NCBI GenBank assembly: GCA_035506295.1
Contig: DATJPR010000042.1
Location: 1-31,888, forward strand
Reading direction: 5' to 3'
DNA length: 31,888 nt
From: DATJPR01 sp035506295
Lineage (GTDB): Bacteria; Bacteroidota; Ignavibacteria; UBA10030; UBA6906
Under the pieces are notes generated by a model. It had not been told where the DNA came from. It made no database searches and saw only the letters and a program-made list of their open reading frames with translations. Shown one piece after another: positions 21,309 to 30,784 of this stretch. The translations under genes were made by a program, and so were the position numbers. Numbering within the stretch: the first letter of the stretch is position 1; each line of letters opens with the position of its first letter.

Positions 21309-24300
21309 TCACTTCAACAACAAAGTCCTTTTGGTTATGTGGAAGTCCCCCGCTTGAAGTCTATAGAAATACGCGCCGGTGGCACAGCCGTTTGCATTCC
21401 ACACGGCCTGATGCCTTCCTGCTTTTCCCGTCTCATTGACCAGCGTTGCGACTTCCCTGCCCAGGAGGTCAAAAACAACAAGGTGTACGGGCGTGTCCCT
21501 TGGCAGGTCGTACGCTATTGTGGTGGAAGAATTAAATGGGTTCGGAAAATTCTGGTACAGTGCAAAGCCCTCTGGAAGCAGATCCTCCAATGGTGTGAGA
21601 TTCGTGATGCTGTTCCGAAAATCGACAAGCACGTTGTGCGTTCTGTGGTATGCCGTCCCACCCGATGTCCAGTTCACGGAAGGGGCATAGTGCGCCACAC
21701 TTTCCGTCGGTTTCTGCTTCCCCAGGAACACCACGCTGACCGGTATGTGAATGGTGTCACCGATACCCACCGATTCGACAGTCCATGCCGGTGATCCGAC
21801 CGGTCGGAAGTACGGAGTCGTGGGAAAGGACACCACTACATTGCGCGCCGTATCACTTCCGTAGTTGATATACGACAACGTGAACCGTAGTGTGTCGCCT
21901 GGAGCTGCCGTGATGCTCTCAGCGTTATCAAGCACATACGAATTCATCCGCAAACGTCCATCCAGTTTCCGCGAGTCCGTGGATGACCCGGAGAAGAAGC
22001 CCGGACTGGCGACGAGTTCACACGAGTCCCCCTTCGCATCTCCCACTCTTGCCACGATATCGATGAATCCTGATGGCGTCGCCGTGGGAAGGGCGCCATC
22101 ATATTCGCCTCCGCCGACAGATGTGACGGATAGCGGAACTTCGTCCCCCGATGCAAGGCGCAACGACAGCGTTACCGATGTCGCACTGCTATCCGGGTCA
22201 AACAGCATGAGACGAATCGTCCCGTGCTGATCAGGTCGGACGACGTCCACTGCCCTCCCATCGACAGAAACCTGCAAGAGGTTGAAAGAGGGAAAGACCG
22301 CAGAAGCCTGCAGAAGATTTATCGAGGAGCCGACAGAATTGTCAACAAGGTTGTTTGAAATTTGATACTCGAAATCTGCGGTACACTGGCCGGCCTGACC
22401 GACTATGGCGTACGTTGGCGCGTCGCACAACAATCGCAATGTGCCCGCACAATTCTGCATGTTGGCGAATTCATAATACGCATACTGTTTATCGAAGTCA
22501 TCGTACAGGATGTATTGATTTCGGAGAAACGGCTTCATGTTGACCAGGACCCGATTGCGCGAAAATGCTTGTGCGTGAAAAAGAGGCATCATCCAGGAGG
22601 GATTGGAGGCATCCCTCGACTCGAAAGCCCCGTTGCCCTGCCTTGTTCCACCGTAGCTTGACGAAAGTGGGAACCAATCGTTATTGCTGTGCAGGAAGAG
22701 CGATCCATGACGAATGTAGGTCATGCAGTCGGGCACACTTACGTGAGCGCGCTGGTCGACCCGAATGGTGTCCCCAGGTTTCAATGACTCGAAGAGAACC
22801 TCCGTGCTCGATCCATTCTGCGTTGTTCGCCTGAGGCCAAAAACCGCCTCCCCGCCAGAGCCGATCGTGAAATCAGGCGTACGAAACGAAACATGTTGAT
22901 CGGGCCAATACCGCATTCCCAGGTACATCGACGGCGTGAGCACACTCGCCCCCTGCACTCCCGGGCCCCCTTCCTGTTTGTTCACATAGAGATTGCCGAC
23001 GCTGATGATTTGCTCTGACCAGGCCCATATGGACGCCCCCCGGGAAGTCCACCACGACGTGCTGAGCCCGGCAACAATCGTCTCCTGGAGATTCGACGGA
23101 GGGGTTCCGAGGGAGGGATCCTCATAGGAGCAACTCCCGACATGATAGCCGACAAGGTTTTCCGCTCCTGAGCCGATCGTAACATCTTGCTGACCGCGAA
23201 GATTCGAAAAACACTTCCGGAGAATGAACAGGTCCGTATCTCGCTTGGCGAAAACGACCTTTTCCACGAGTATCGCTGAATCAAGCGGCGAGATGAAGAT
23301 TCGGCTCTTTGTCCCCGTGGACAGCCCCCACAGATAGTCTGCATTCTGCAGCGACAGGCGAAGAGCAATTTCGAGTGCTGCGATGGAATCTCGAGGAACC
23401 ATCGTGTTGTGAGTATCGCTAATCGTATCCATCAGATCGATCGTTGCCTCGTAGAGACCTAATGGCGCGTACGTCAGCGCCTCTGCATTGGCAATTCCAC
23501 GGTCGACAACATAGTAGCTGGTAACGCCGAGAGAGTCCTGCTGCTCCATCACCGCGAGTATTTCGAGTGAATCCTCTTTTGCTACACGGTAGGAGAATTT
23601 CATCACACCTTCCGGTATTTCCCCGAGGTTGCTGACAATCGAACCCGTCGTTCGGTCAAGAACCGTAATCATGGTCGGCTGCGCATCACACGTGACAACG
23701 AGCTTTGAGGATTTGAGGAAGCCGAACGGCACAACGACGTTGTCCGAATCCGAAGTGATGTCGATATGTCCGGTGTATGCAAATGGCTCCTGCGTAAGGA
23801 GCGGCACTGACGATGGAACCGTGAGAATTCCCATGATGCTCGTTCCTTCACCAGGAGCAAGGGAGAAGGATGTGTTCTCGAACGCGAGCATCGCTCCCGC
23901 CGGCAGTCCGTCGTCAACTCGAATCTGGATTTCTTGCGAGGTGGATCGGAAATTCCTGATCGTCATCTCCACGGTATCTCTCCAAACATCCGCCCGCACA
24001 TCGACCATGCCGCAGCTGATGATCCCCGGTTCAACGACCAGGCGTGCCGTTGCCGCATTCAGAGCGTCGACACATCCCCTCCCCTGGGCAAAAACGGAGA
24101 CATCCTCTCCCACGTCGACAGCCGAATTGATGATTGCCGCCTTGACGTCCTCCGGCGTCCACGATGGATGTTCCTGCTCGAGCAGTGCCGCGAGGCCTGC
24201 CACATGCGGAGTTGCCATGGAAGTGCCGGACCAGCTGGCCGTCTGATTGTTGAGGGCGGTCGAAAGGATGAGGACTCCCGGTGCCACAACGTCGGGCTTG

Positions 24301-25478
24301 ATTGAAGAGTAAATCGGATCCGGCCCCAGAGAACTGAAGCCGGCGATGGCGTCGGGGGCGACTGTCGCACCGACCGTCAATGCCGACTCGCACGTGCCTG
24401 GTGATTCGATGCTACCGTACCCCAGGTATGCACTATTTCCCGCTGCGACGACACAAAGCACTCCCGCCTTCGTCGCATTCGCGACCGCGCTGTCAAGCGG
24501 ATCATCCGGCACCGGCGTTCCACCGAGGCTCATGTTAATGACGTCTGCGGCATCATCGGTCGCGGGATTGTTGTCCGGGTCAAGGCAATACTCCACGCCG
24601 GCGATGACATTCGACGCCGAGCCCGATCCGTCGGCATCCAGCACTTTGGCCGCAAGAAACTTGACATCGGGGGCAACCCCACGCAGTGAGTCGCCGTTGC
24701 TTGCTCCGATGATGCCTGCCACATGCGTCCCGTGTCCTGCATCATCCATAGGATCGGTGTCGCTGTTGACAAAATCATAGCCGCCGATGACGCGATACGC
24801 CGGGCCGAACCCCCCGCCCAAGGCGGGATTGTTGTAATCGATTCCCGAGTCGACTTCCCCCACCAGCACTCCTTTGCCCGTATACCCGAGACTGTCCTGC
24901 ACAATGTCCGCGCGTATCTGATGGACCGACGCCGTCAGATCAGCTTTCACTTCCCTGTCGAGGCTGATGGATTTCACCGTGGGCAACTCACGGATCCTTG
25001 CGATCATGCCGCGCTTGCATTGAAGCGCGACACCGTTCAATGCCCGATAGTACTCATGCGTGATCGAGTAGCTGAAATCAGCGTGCGACAGGGCCGACAA
25101 CTGTTGACCGATGGCGGCAAGAGCCGCCCTGAACCCCGAGTGGCCGCTCTGTAGCGATGCGAAGGCAGTGGAAACCGACGACTTCTGAAGCGACTGCTTC
25201 CTGTGACGCAGTGCCAACGGTTGATCCTTGAACGAGACAATAAGACGCACAACATCATCTGGATTGGTCGAGCACACCGATTGCGTTTTTCCATCCTTCA
25301 CAAGCACAGCTGAAAACACCCCCTCGGAGGAACGCTGAGCATGCACGTCCGCCGAAGTGACGAGGGAGGAGAGCATTATGACAACGATGCCGACAACAAT
25401 GCGCCATAACGCAGGGTAGCTCACAACAGGGTTCTCCGGAAGTGAGATGAGTCTCAGTTCATTACGCCGGCCGGTCAT
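21309..25478 (-). CDS. Type-IX-secreted S8 (subtilisin-like) protease, second of a tandem pair
   Basis: 1389 residues, a secreted serine protease. It has a signal peptide (hydrophobic core IVVGIVVIMLSSLVTSADVHA, about 28-47). A propeptide-like inhibitor region follows (VVRLIVSFKDQPLAL...HEYYRALNGVALQCKRGMIARIRELPTVKSI). In the S8 domain the catalytic residues are D210 (GEVDSGID), H249 (GHGTHVAG) and S420 (GTSMATPHVAG), with oxyanion N348. A very long beta-rich region of about 850 residues follows. The last 85 or so residues are the type IX sorting domain (FALYQNFPNPFN...DLLGREVATLVNETGKAGRH...YFYRLQAGD...KRTLLLK). ATG 25478 overlaps the stop of the upstream paralogue (ATGA); a GTG start a little further in is possible. 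Confidence 0.9.
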   Translation of the reverse strand: MTGRRNELRLISLPENPVVSYPALWRIVVGIVVIMLSSLVTSADVHAQRSSEGVFSAVLVKDGKTQSVCSTNPDDVVRLIVSFKDQPLALRHRKQSLQKSSVSTAFASLQSGHSGFRAALAAIGQQLSALSHADFSYSITHEYYRALNGVALQCKRGMIARIRELPTVKSISLDREVKADLTASVHQIRADIVQDSLGYTGKGVLVGEVDSGIDYNNPALGGGFGPAYRVIGGYDFVNSDTDPMDDAGHGTHVAGIIGASNGDSLRGVAPDVKFLAAKVLDADGSGSASNVIAGVEYCLDPDNNPATDDAADVINMSLGGTPVPDDPLDSAVANATKAGVLCVVAAGNSAYLGYGSIESPGTCESALTVGATVAPDAIAGFSSLGPDPIYSSIKPDVVAPGVLILSTALNNQTASWSGTSMATPHVAGLAALLEQEHPSWTPEDVKAAIINSAVDVGEDVSVFAQGRGCVDALNAATARLVVEPGIISCGMVDVRADVWRDTVEMTIRNFRSTSQEIQIRVDDGLPAGAMLAFENTSFSLAPGEGTSIMGILTVPSSVPLLTQEPFAYTGHIDITSDSDNVVVPFGFLKSSKLVVTCDAQPTMITVLDRTTGSIVSNLGEIPEGVMKFSYRVAKEDSLEILAVMEQQDSLGVTSYYVVDRGIANAEALTYAPLGLYEATIDLMDTISDTHNTMVPRDSIAALEIALRLSLQNADYLWGLSTGTKSRIFISPLDSAILVEKVVFAKRDTDLFILRKCFSNLRGQQDVTIGSGAENLVGYHVGSCSYEDPSLGTPPSNLQETIVAGLSTSWWTSRGASIWAWSEQIISVGNLYVNKQEGGPGVQGASVLTPSMYLGMRYWPDQHVSFRTPDFTIGSGGEAVFGLRRTTQNGSSTEVLFESLKPGDTIRVDQRAHVSVPDCMTYIRHGSLFLHSNNDWFPLSSSYGGTRQGNGAFESRDASNPSWMMPLFHAQAFSRNRVLVNMKPFLRNQYILYDDFDKQYAYYEFANMQNCAGTLRLLCDAPTYAIVGQAGQCTADFEYQISNNLVDNSVGSSINLLQASAVFPSFNLLQVSVDGRAVDVVRPDQHGTIRLMLFDPDSSATSVTLSLRLASGDEVPLSVTSVGGGEYDGALPTATPSGFIDIVARVGDAKGDSCELVASPGFFSGSSTDSRKLDGRLRMNSYVLDNAESITAAPGDTLRFTLSYINYGSDTARNVVVSFPTTPYFRPVGSPAWTVESVGIGDTIHIPVSVVFLGKQKPTESVAHYAPSVNWTSGGTAYHRTHNVLVDFRNSITNLTPLEDLLPEGFALYQNFPNPFNSSTTIAYDLPRDTPVHLVVFDLLGREVATLVNETGKAGRHQAVWNANGCATGAYFYRLQAGDFHITKRTLLLK

Positions 25479-28400
25479 TTCAAAAGCACGAGCTTGCGCG
25501 TTGCACCATAATCCCCGGCGTTCAAGCGATAGAAATACACTCCACTTGCGAGCCGGCTTGTATGCCATGTCGACTGATATCTTCCCGCCGCCTTCACCTC
25601 ATCGACCAGCGTCGCGACCTGCCGGCCGAGAATGTCATACACCACCAGCTTGACCCGGGCCGTCTTCGGCACGTCGTATCTGATCGTCGTCGATGGGTTG
25701 AACGGATTCGGGTAGTTCTGGTACAGAGCGAACGTGCCGGGAATCACGCCGTCCGTCGGGACAATTCCGGTGACCGGGCTTCGAAGATCGACGAGGACTT
25801 TGTGCGTACGCAGGTAGGATGTCCCGCCCGAGGTCCACGTCACGGAAGGCGCGTAGTGTGTATAGTCTTCCGTCGACTGTTGTTTTCCGAGGAACACGAG
25901 ACGTAGCGGCACCCGAACGGTGTCATTCACCCCGAGTGTATCGGCCGTCCAGGTTGACGAACCAACGGGCCTGAAGAACGGTGTCGTAGGAAATGCCACC
26001 ACCACGCTTCGGGCGAGATCACTGCCATAGTTGATGTACGTCAGATCGTACTTCAACGTATCGCCCGGGACGAAGGCGACGCTGTCGACATTCTTCAAGT
26101 CGTAGGAACACATCGTCAATCGCGCGTCCGGTTTCGCGTTCTCCGTTCCACTGCCGAAATAGCATGCCGGACTCGCTGTGAGCTCAATCGAATTCCCCTT
26201 GGCATCCTCCGCCCTCGCCACGACATCGACGAACCCAGTCGGCAGGTAACTCGGAATCGTTGCATCATATTCCTGCCCACCTGCATAGGTAAGGGGCAGG
26301 CTGATCTCCTCCCCGGAGGCCAGAAGCAGCGAAAGGTCCGTGGAAGTGATGGCACTATCAGGATCGAAAAGAATGAGACGGATCGTTCCGGTCTGATCGG
26401 GGCGAACCGCGTCCACGGGCTTTCCATCGACAGCGACCTGCAAGAAGCGGAACGACGGAAAGAGGACTCTCCCCGTGGGCCACGATGCGGGGTCCGGCAT
26501 CCGATACTCATAGTCTAACGTGCATCGACCGGATTGGCCCAGGAGCGAATACGAAGAGGCATTGCCGAGCACTCGATAAACGCCTGCGTTCTTCTTCACA
26601 TTTTTGTACACAGCATAGGCGTTCGTGGTGTAGTCGTTCGCCCCGAAATAGTGCTGCTGAAAATTCCAGGACGTGTACGGTTTTGTGTTCGTCTGAGATC
26701 GATTGCGTGCAAACGTCAGTGCCGTGAATCGGGGGAGGTTCCAGTATGGATAGAAGAACGAGTCCTCTTCATATGAACCGTCCGATGAAATCGTTCCCCC
26801 GCTGCCATCCTGCCCCCAGTAAAGTGGATTACAGTCGAGGTCGATGGAGTAGAGGTTATCACCCTGCACGTAGCTGTTGAAACTCGGGAAACTCAGGTGG
26901 ACGTTGTCTTCCACACGTACCGTATCCCCGGGCCTGAGGACCTCAACAACGAATTCCCTGGAGAGGTCCGACTTCCTCACCTTCTCAAAAACGGCCTCCT
27001 TGTTGTTGTTGACGGTGAAAGTCGGGGTGCACAACATCATCCAGGGAAAGTCCTCGTAGGACTCAGGGGCTCCGGGGAAATTGTCCCATTCATCGTAGCC
27101 CGCACCCAGATACGTGACCGACCGCGTGCCGCTTTCATCGTTTATCTCCTGACCGTTGAAGTAGAAGGTACCGTCGCTGAAGGGGGCTCCGAAACGGTTC
27201 TTGATTCCGCCGTTTGGGCCTGTCAATTCAAAGTTCACATAGATGAACTTCTCATACCCGGGTTTCGGCGCGACGACCGGGTTATGGTACGTGCTCGAAA
27301 AATTTAAGCCTGCGAGGTTGTCCGGACCGCTTGGGAACCTGACATCCTGCTGACGCTCAATCCCATGGACACTCTTCTTGAAGGCATAGAGATCGGTGCC
27401 GTGCAGCACCGCCATTTCCAGATGCACGAAAATCGTCCCATCCATTGGACTGATGAAGAGAGGACAATACGAGGGTACAAAATTCGAGTAGGCGCTGCTC
27501 GAACGATGAATCGAATCAACGATCAGCATCGAATACGTACCACGAGAAATGTCGACTCTGCTCCCAAGAATGTCATAGACGCTATCGTCCTGGAGTTTGA
27601 TCGATGCATCAGTGTGACGCACAGAGACATAGGTCAATCCGACAGGATTGCTGATCCTCCGGTCAATGATATACCCCGGTTGGTACATGGGGAGGCTATC
27701 CTGCCAAAGGTAGGTGTGCATATAGAGCGGGTGACCCTGCTTAATGGGAACGGCCCATCGGAATGGACCGGTTTCATACGGATTCGGAAATACCCATTTG
27801 ACACCTCCGTCAACCTCATCCGTGAGGAACACCTCAATCGGCGTTATGTCGAAGGTGAAGACGAGGGTTGTTGCTTTGACGAAGCTGAATGGAATGTCGA
27901 CGTTGTCCGAGTCCGAAGCGACCGTCACCCTGCCGACATACGCAAACGGATCTGTCGAGACGACCGGTACCGAGGATGGTACCGTAAGAACCGCCAGGAT
28001 TGTCGTCTCTTCTCCAGCGGCAAGAGCGAAGGATGTCTTGTCGAAGGCCAACACCGCACCAGGCGGAGGACCCTCCATGGTGCTCACGTGGATGTTTTGA
28101 GGAACAGAACGGAAGTTTCTCACGGTCAGCCGCACCGTGTCGCTCCAGGGATCCCGGGCCAGATCGACGTAGCCGAAACTCATGACCCCGGGTTCAACCA
28201 CCAGCCGCGCTTCTGCCGCGGCCAGAGCATCAACACATCCCTTTCCCTGGGCAAAGACTGATATGCTGTCCCCAACGGAATGCGCCCCGTTGACGATTGC
28301 CGCCTTGATTTTCTCCGGAGGCCACAACGGATGCTCCTGTTTGAGGAGCGCGGCAATTCCGGCAACATGCGGTGTCGCCATGGAAGTCCCCGACCAGCTC

Positions 28401-29635
28401 GCCGTTTGATTGTCCAGCACGGTCGAGAGGATATCGACGCCGGGAGCCACCACCTCCGGCTTCATGAAGGAATGGATGGGATCCGGCCCTAGCGAACTGA
28501 AGAGTGCAATCCGATCAACCGAATCACAGGCGCCGACTGTGAGCGCGCTTTCGCTCGTGCCCGGCGACCCGATCGATCCGTACCCGGCTAGTCCGGAATT
28601 CCCTGCAGCGACGACACTTAGCACCCCCGCCTTCGAAGCGTTGTCGACAGCGCTATCAACAGGATTTTCCGAACTCGCATCCGCTCCGAGACTCATATTC
28701 ATGATGTCCACAGCGTCGTCTGTTTGCGGGTTGTTGTCCGGGTCGAGGCAGTACTCGATCCCGGCAATCACGTTCGACATCCAACCCGATCCATTGGCAT
28801 CCAGAACCTTCACGGCAAGGAACTTCACGTCGGGCGCCACGCCGCGGAGTGTATCGCCTCCATTTGCCCCGATGATCCCAGCGACATGCGTTCCGTGGCC
28901 ATTGTCGTCCCTGGGATCATTGTCAAAGCCTGAGAAATTGTATCCGCCAATCACGCGAAAGCCGGGGCCAAATCCTCCCCCGAGAGCAGGATTCTCATAA
29001 TCGATTCCTGTGTCTACTTCGCCTACCACGACCCCCTTGCCCGTGTACCCGAGGCTATCCCGCACAACATCCGCTCGAATCTGATGAATCGATTCTTGAA
29101 GATCTGCCTTCACCTCTCCGTCAATGCTGACGCTGCTCACCATGGGCAAGGAGCGAATGCCGGCGATCATGCCGCGCTTGCATTGCAGGGCCAGGCCATT
29201 CAATGCGCGGTAGTATTCGTGGGAAATCGTGTAGCTGTAGTCAGACGTTGATTGCCTTGACAGCTGATGGCTCAATGTGTCCAGCGCTGTTCTGAACGAC
29301 GCGTGACTCGATTGTAGGGAAGAATAGATGGAAGCGACAGAAGCTTTTTGGAGTGATGAATTCTTGCTCTGGTACGTTGCGAGAGGCCGGGCTTTGAAGC
29401 TCACGATGATGCGTACAGACTGATCGGGACTGATCGCCTGCGCCGAGTAGACCTTGCCGTTGTTCGTGTACATGGAAGCGGCTCGTCCATTCGGCTTGTC
29501 GAGCCTCACCGGTCCGGCATTCGGCAGCATCGTTCCTGGATACGGCTGAGCATCCGCCGTGGCCATGGCCAGGGGGAGAGAGAAAGCCACGATTGAACCC
29601 ACGACGAAGATCTGCTTTAAAGCAGAGCCGATCAT
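25475..29635 (-). CDS. Type-IX-secreted S8 (subtilisin-like) protease, first of a tandem pair
   Basis: 1386 residues from ATG 29635 (TGGAG 9 nt upstream); the frame opens slightly earlier at a TTG. It has a signal peptide (core IFVVGSIVAFSLPLAMATADA) and the same propeptide-like region as its neighbour. In the S8 domain the triad is D208 (GEVDTGID), H247 (GHGTHVAG) and S418 (GTSMATPHVAG), with N346 (AAGNSG). A long beta-rich middle follows. The C-terminal type IX sorting domain is FALYQNYPNPFNPSTTI..., VYDILGRQVATLVDEVKAAGRY, ending GATRKLVLLK. The paralogue at 21309-25478 matches it along its whole length, most closely in the protease domain and near the C-terminus. It is probably exported, anchored or released at the cell surface to digest protein. 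Confidence 0.92.
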   Translation of the reverse strand: MIGSALKQIFVVGSIVAFSLPLAMATADAQPYPGTMLPNAGPVRLDKPNGRAASMYTNNGKVYSAQAISPDQSVRIIVSFKARPLATYQSKNSSLQKASVASIYSSLQSSHASFRTALDTLSHQLSRQSTSDYSYTISHEYYRALNGLALQCKRGMIAGIRSLPMVSSVSIDGEVKADLQESIHQIRADVVRDSLGYTGKGVVVGEVDTGIDYENPALGGGFGPGFRVIGGYNFSGFDNDPRDDNGHGTHVAGIIGANGGDTLRGVAPDVKFLAVKVLDANGSGWMSNVIAGIEYCLDPDNNPQTDDAVDIMNMSLGADASSENPVDSAVDNASKAGVLSVVAAGNSGLAGYGSIGSPGTSESALTVGACDSVDRIALFSSLGPDPIHSFMKPEVVAPGVDILSTVLDNQTASWSGTSMATPHVAGIAALLKQEHPLWPPEKIKAAIVNGAHSVGDSISVFAQGKGCVDALAAAEARLVVEPGVMSFGYVDLARDPWSDTVRLTVRNFRSVPQNIHVSTMEGPPPGAVLAFDKTSFALAAGEETTILAVLTVPSSVPVVSTDPFAYVGRVTVASDSDNVDIPFSFVKATTLVFTFDITPIEVFLTDEVDGGVKWVFPNPYETGPFRWAVPIKQGHPLYMHTYLWQDSLPMYQPGYIIDRRISNPVGLTYVSVRHTDASIKLQDDSVYDILGSRVDISRGTYSMLIVDSIHRSSSAYSNFVPSYCPLFISPMDGTIFVHLEMAVLHGTDLYAFKKSVHGIERQQDVRFPSGPDNLAGLNFSSTYHNPVVAPKPGYEKFIYVNFELTGPNGGIKNRFGAPFSDGTFYFNGQEINDESGTRSVTYLGAGYDEWDNFPGAPESYEDFPWMMLCTPTFTVNNNKEAVFEKVRKSDLSREFVVEVLRPGDTVRVEDNVHLSFPSFNSYVQGDNLYSIDLDCNPLYWGQDGSGGTISSDGSYEEDSFFYPYWNLPRFTALTFARNRSQTNTKPYTSWNFQQHYFGANDYTTNAYAVYKNVKKNAGVYRVLGNASSYSLLGQSGRCTLDYEYRMPDPASWPTGRVLFPSFRFLQVAVDGKPVDAVRPDQTGTIRLILFDPDSAITSTDLSLLLASGEEISLPLTYAGGQEYDATIPSYLPTGFVDVVARAEDAKGNSIELTASPACYFGSGTENAKPDARLTMCSYDLKNVDSVAFVPGDTLKYDLTYINYGSDLARSVVVAFPTTPFFRPVGSSTWTADTLGVNDTVRVPLRLVFLGKQQSTEDYTHYAPSVTWTSGGTSYLRTHKVLVDLRSPVTGIVPTDGVIPGTFALYQNYPNPFNPSTTIRYDVPKTARVKLVVYDILGRQVATLVDEVKAAGRYQSTWHTSRLASGVYFYRLNAGDYGATRKLVLLK

Positions 29636-29857
29636 GATAGGTTGCTCCAAAAGAATCTCACATCGCGAGCATCTTCAAGCGGCACCTGTCACCTGGTGCA
29701 GGGCGAGGTGAGAGACGAGCGTCATCGGAATGTCGGTGCAGAGGGTTGTTTCCCGCGGGTTGTATACCCCAACGTGGGCTCGCGAGTTCGAGCCTGCCCC
29801 GCCATCCGGCAGCACAAGCCTTGTTCAACGTAGTAGGAAGGAACGTTGGTCCCGAAT

Positions 29858-30193
29858 CTAGTGCGGGAAACCGTCCACCTTTGGGGCGTCAAGCGAAGTG
29901 CGCGCCAACTTCAGCAGGATTGAGTGAAGTATTTTAGCGTTTGTAGCTTTGCGAAAGAGGATAATGCCGCAAACGACAAGAAGGATTCCGCCACAGAAAT
30001 TCGGAAACCCCACCGAGTATACTGAGACGTCTGTCAAGTTCCGTGAGAGGTAGATCGCTGTGCCGGCGAGCAGAAAACCGCCAAAAAGAAGGAGCGCATT
30101 AGCTGTCGCCCGCAAGGAGCGCAAGCTCCGAGATTTGTCATGAAGCAGACTTGCCAGATAAGACTGCTCGTCGTGTGTAAGAGCAGTATTCAT
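29858..30193 (-). CDS. Small membrane protein of unknown function
   Basis: 111 residues from ATG 30193, which has GGAGG 5 nt upstream. A charged cytoplasmic-looking N-terminus (MNTALTHDEQSYLASLLHDKSRSLRSLRATAN) is followed by two membrane helices, ALLLFGGFLLAGTAIYL (about 33-50) and a second at about 67-82 (CGGILLVVCGIILF). A basic tail comes last. I do not recognise the family. The frame extends upstream to 30241 without a better start. It lies 222 bp upstream of the protease pair on the same strand, with no obvious functional link. Confidence 0.65.
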   Translation of the reverse strand: MNTALTHDEQSYLASLLHDKSRSLRSLRATANALLLFGGFLLAGTAIYLSRNLTDVSVYSVGFPNFCGGILLVVCGIILFRKATNAKILHSILLKLARTSLDAPKVDGFPH

Positions 30194-30516
30194 GGTTTCC
30201 TCCCTCTTTTTCGAGCGCTTCGAACAGAAGGTGAAGCCCACCCATCACCAATCATTGATGGACAGGCCTGGGTGTCTATGAACATGGAGCTTTGGAAGGC
30301 GTGAGGCCCCCCTTCTCGCACACTCATGCGAAAATTCCAGTTGTCCTCAGAAGAAAAGATACCTCGTTGCATCGTTCGAATCAAGCACACTCGAATGTTC
30401 AGATGCACCACTTCTCGCGGCATGGTCCGATAGATGAGCTTTCAGGTAACGGATACGTCGTGTGGCGGGATCAATAGTCAATAGTAAACGGACAATAGTC
30501 ACTTGACAACAAAGGG
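30194..30516. other. Gene-free gap with a decayed repeat arm
   Basis: 323 bp between the small membrane protein and tRNA-Leu. I see no gene with start-site support and no terminator with a T-run on the RNA strand. The only structure is the degenerate repeat arm at 30472-30502. Confidence 0.5.
30472..30502. repeat. Degenerate single arm of the palindromic repeat family (copy C)
   Basis: CAATAGTCAATAGT, AAAC, then GGACAATAGTCAC resembles the arm of copy A (GACAATAGACAG then CGGACAGTAGACAG) but without the opposite arm. It sits 15 bp downstream of the tRNA-Leu 3' end. The match is loose and could be chance. Confidence 0.35.
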
Positions 30517-30601
30517 TGGGGACAGAGGGACTTGAACCCTCACTCCGCTTGCGCGGAAACGGATTTTAAGTCCGTTGCGTCTGCCATTCCGCCATGTCCC
30601 C
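30517..30601 (-). tRNA. tRNA-Leu (anticodon UAA)
   Basis: An 85-nt type II tRNA with a long variable arm (CCGCGCAAGCGG). The acceptor stem begins GGGGACA and ends TGTCCCC. The anticodon stem is ACGGA/TCCGT with loop CTTAAAA, giving anticodon TAA. The T-arm contains GGTTCAAGTCC. CCA is not encoded. Confidence 0.97.
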
Positions 30602-30626
30602 GGGAGCTGCGCGCAGATGTTTGATG

Positions 30627-30657
30627 CAAATATAGCCCCAACATCGATGAGTATCAA
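30627..30657 (-). promoter_or_regulatory. tRNA-Leu promoter, TTG-N20-TAnnTTTG type
   Basis: On the minus strand TTG (30655-30657), exactly 20 nt, then TATATTTG (30627-30634), a full match to TAnnTTTG. It is 25 nt before the tRNA 5' end and overlaps the palindrome at 30644-30676. Confidence 0.7.
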
Positions 30658-30676
30658 TTGTTGATTGACTCATCGA
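30644..30676. promoter_or_regulatory. Long palindrome between divergent tRNA-Leu and GH31 genes
   Basis: TCGATGAGT (30644-30652) and ACTCATCGA (30668-30676) are perfect inverted repeats. Inside them ATCAA (30653-30657) pairs with TTGAT (30661-30665), leaving TTG in the centre and a 2-nt offset. It covers the -33 box of the tRNA-Leu promoter and the upstream box of a candidate GH31 promoter. It is A/T-rich with no T-run beyond it, so it looks more like an operator than a terminator. Confidence 0.5.
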
Positions 30677-30696
30677 AAGAATCGATATTATCTCTG
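30665..30696 (+). promoter_or_regulatory. Candidate promoter of the GH31 gene
   Basis: TTG (30665-30667), 21 nt, then TATCTCTG (30689-30696), one base from TAnnTTTG and one base longer spacing than the other promoters here. Transcription would start near 30703, leaving about 80 nt of leader before ATG 30785. Confidence 0.35.
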
Positions 30697-30784
30697 GGAA
30701 ATGAGCAAGGTAGACGAGATGATGCCCCCTTCCATCTCAGCACGAACGGCTCCCACTTCTCCCAAAGACTCAATTGAGGCGACA

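Noticed and set aside
29776..29800. tRNA-like T-loop (GAGTTCGAGCC) upstream of the first protease
   Set aside because: No acceptor, D or anticodon stems can be placed around it; a simple 6-bp hairpin GGCTCG/CGAGCC explains it.
29825..29832. TACGTTGA as promoter box for the protease pair
   Set aside because: No TTG lies 19-21 nt upstream (only TTC at 21), so it does not meet the standard of the other promoters; no convincing promoter was found for these genes.
30701..30784. Earlier ATG starts (30701, 30719, 30722) for the GH31 gene
   Set aside because: They are in frame and open, but would put 22-28 polar residues before a normal signal peptide, and the predicted transcription start is near 30703; ATG 30785 has the better ribosome-binding site.
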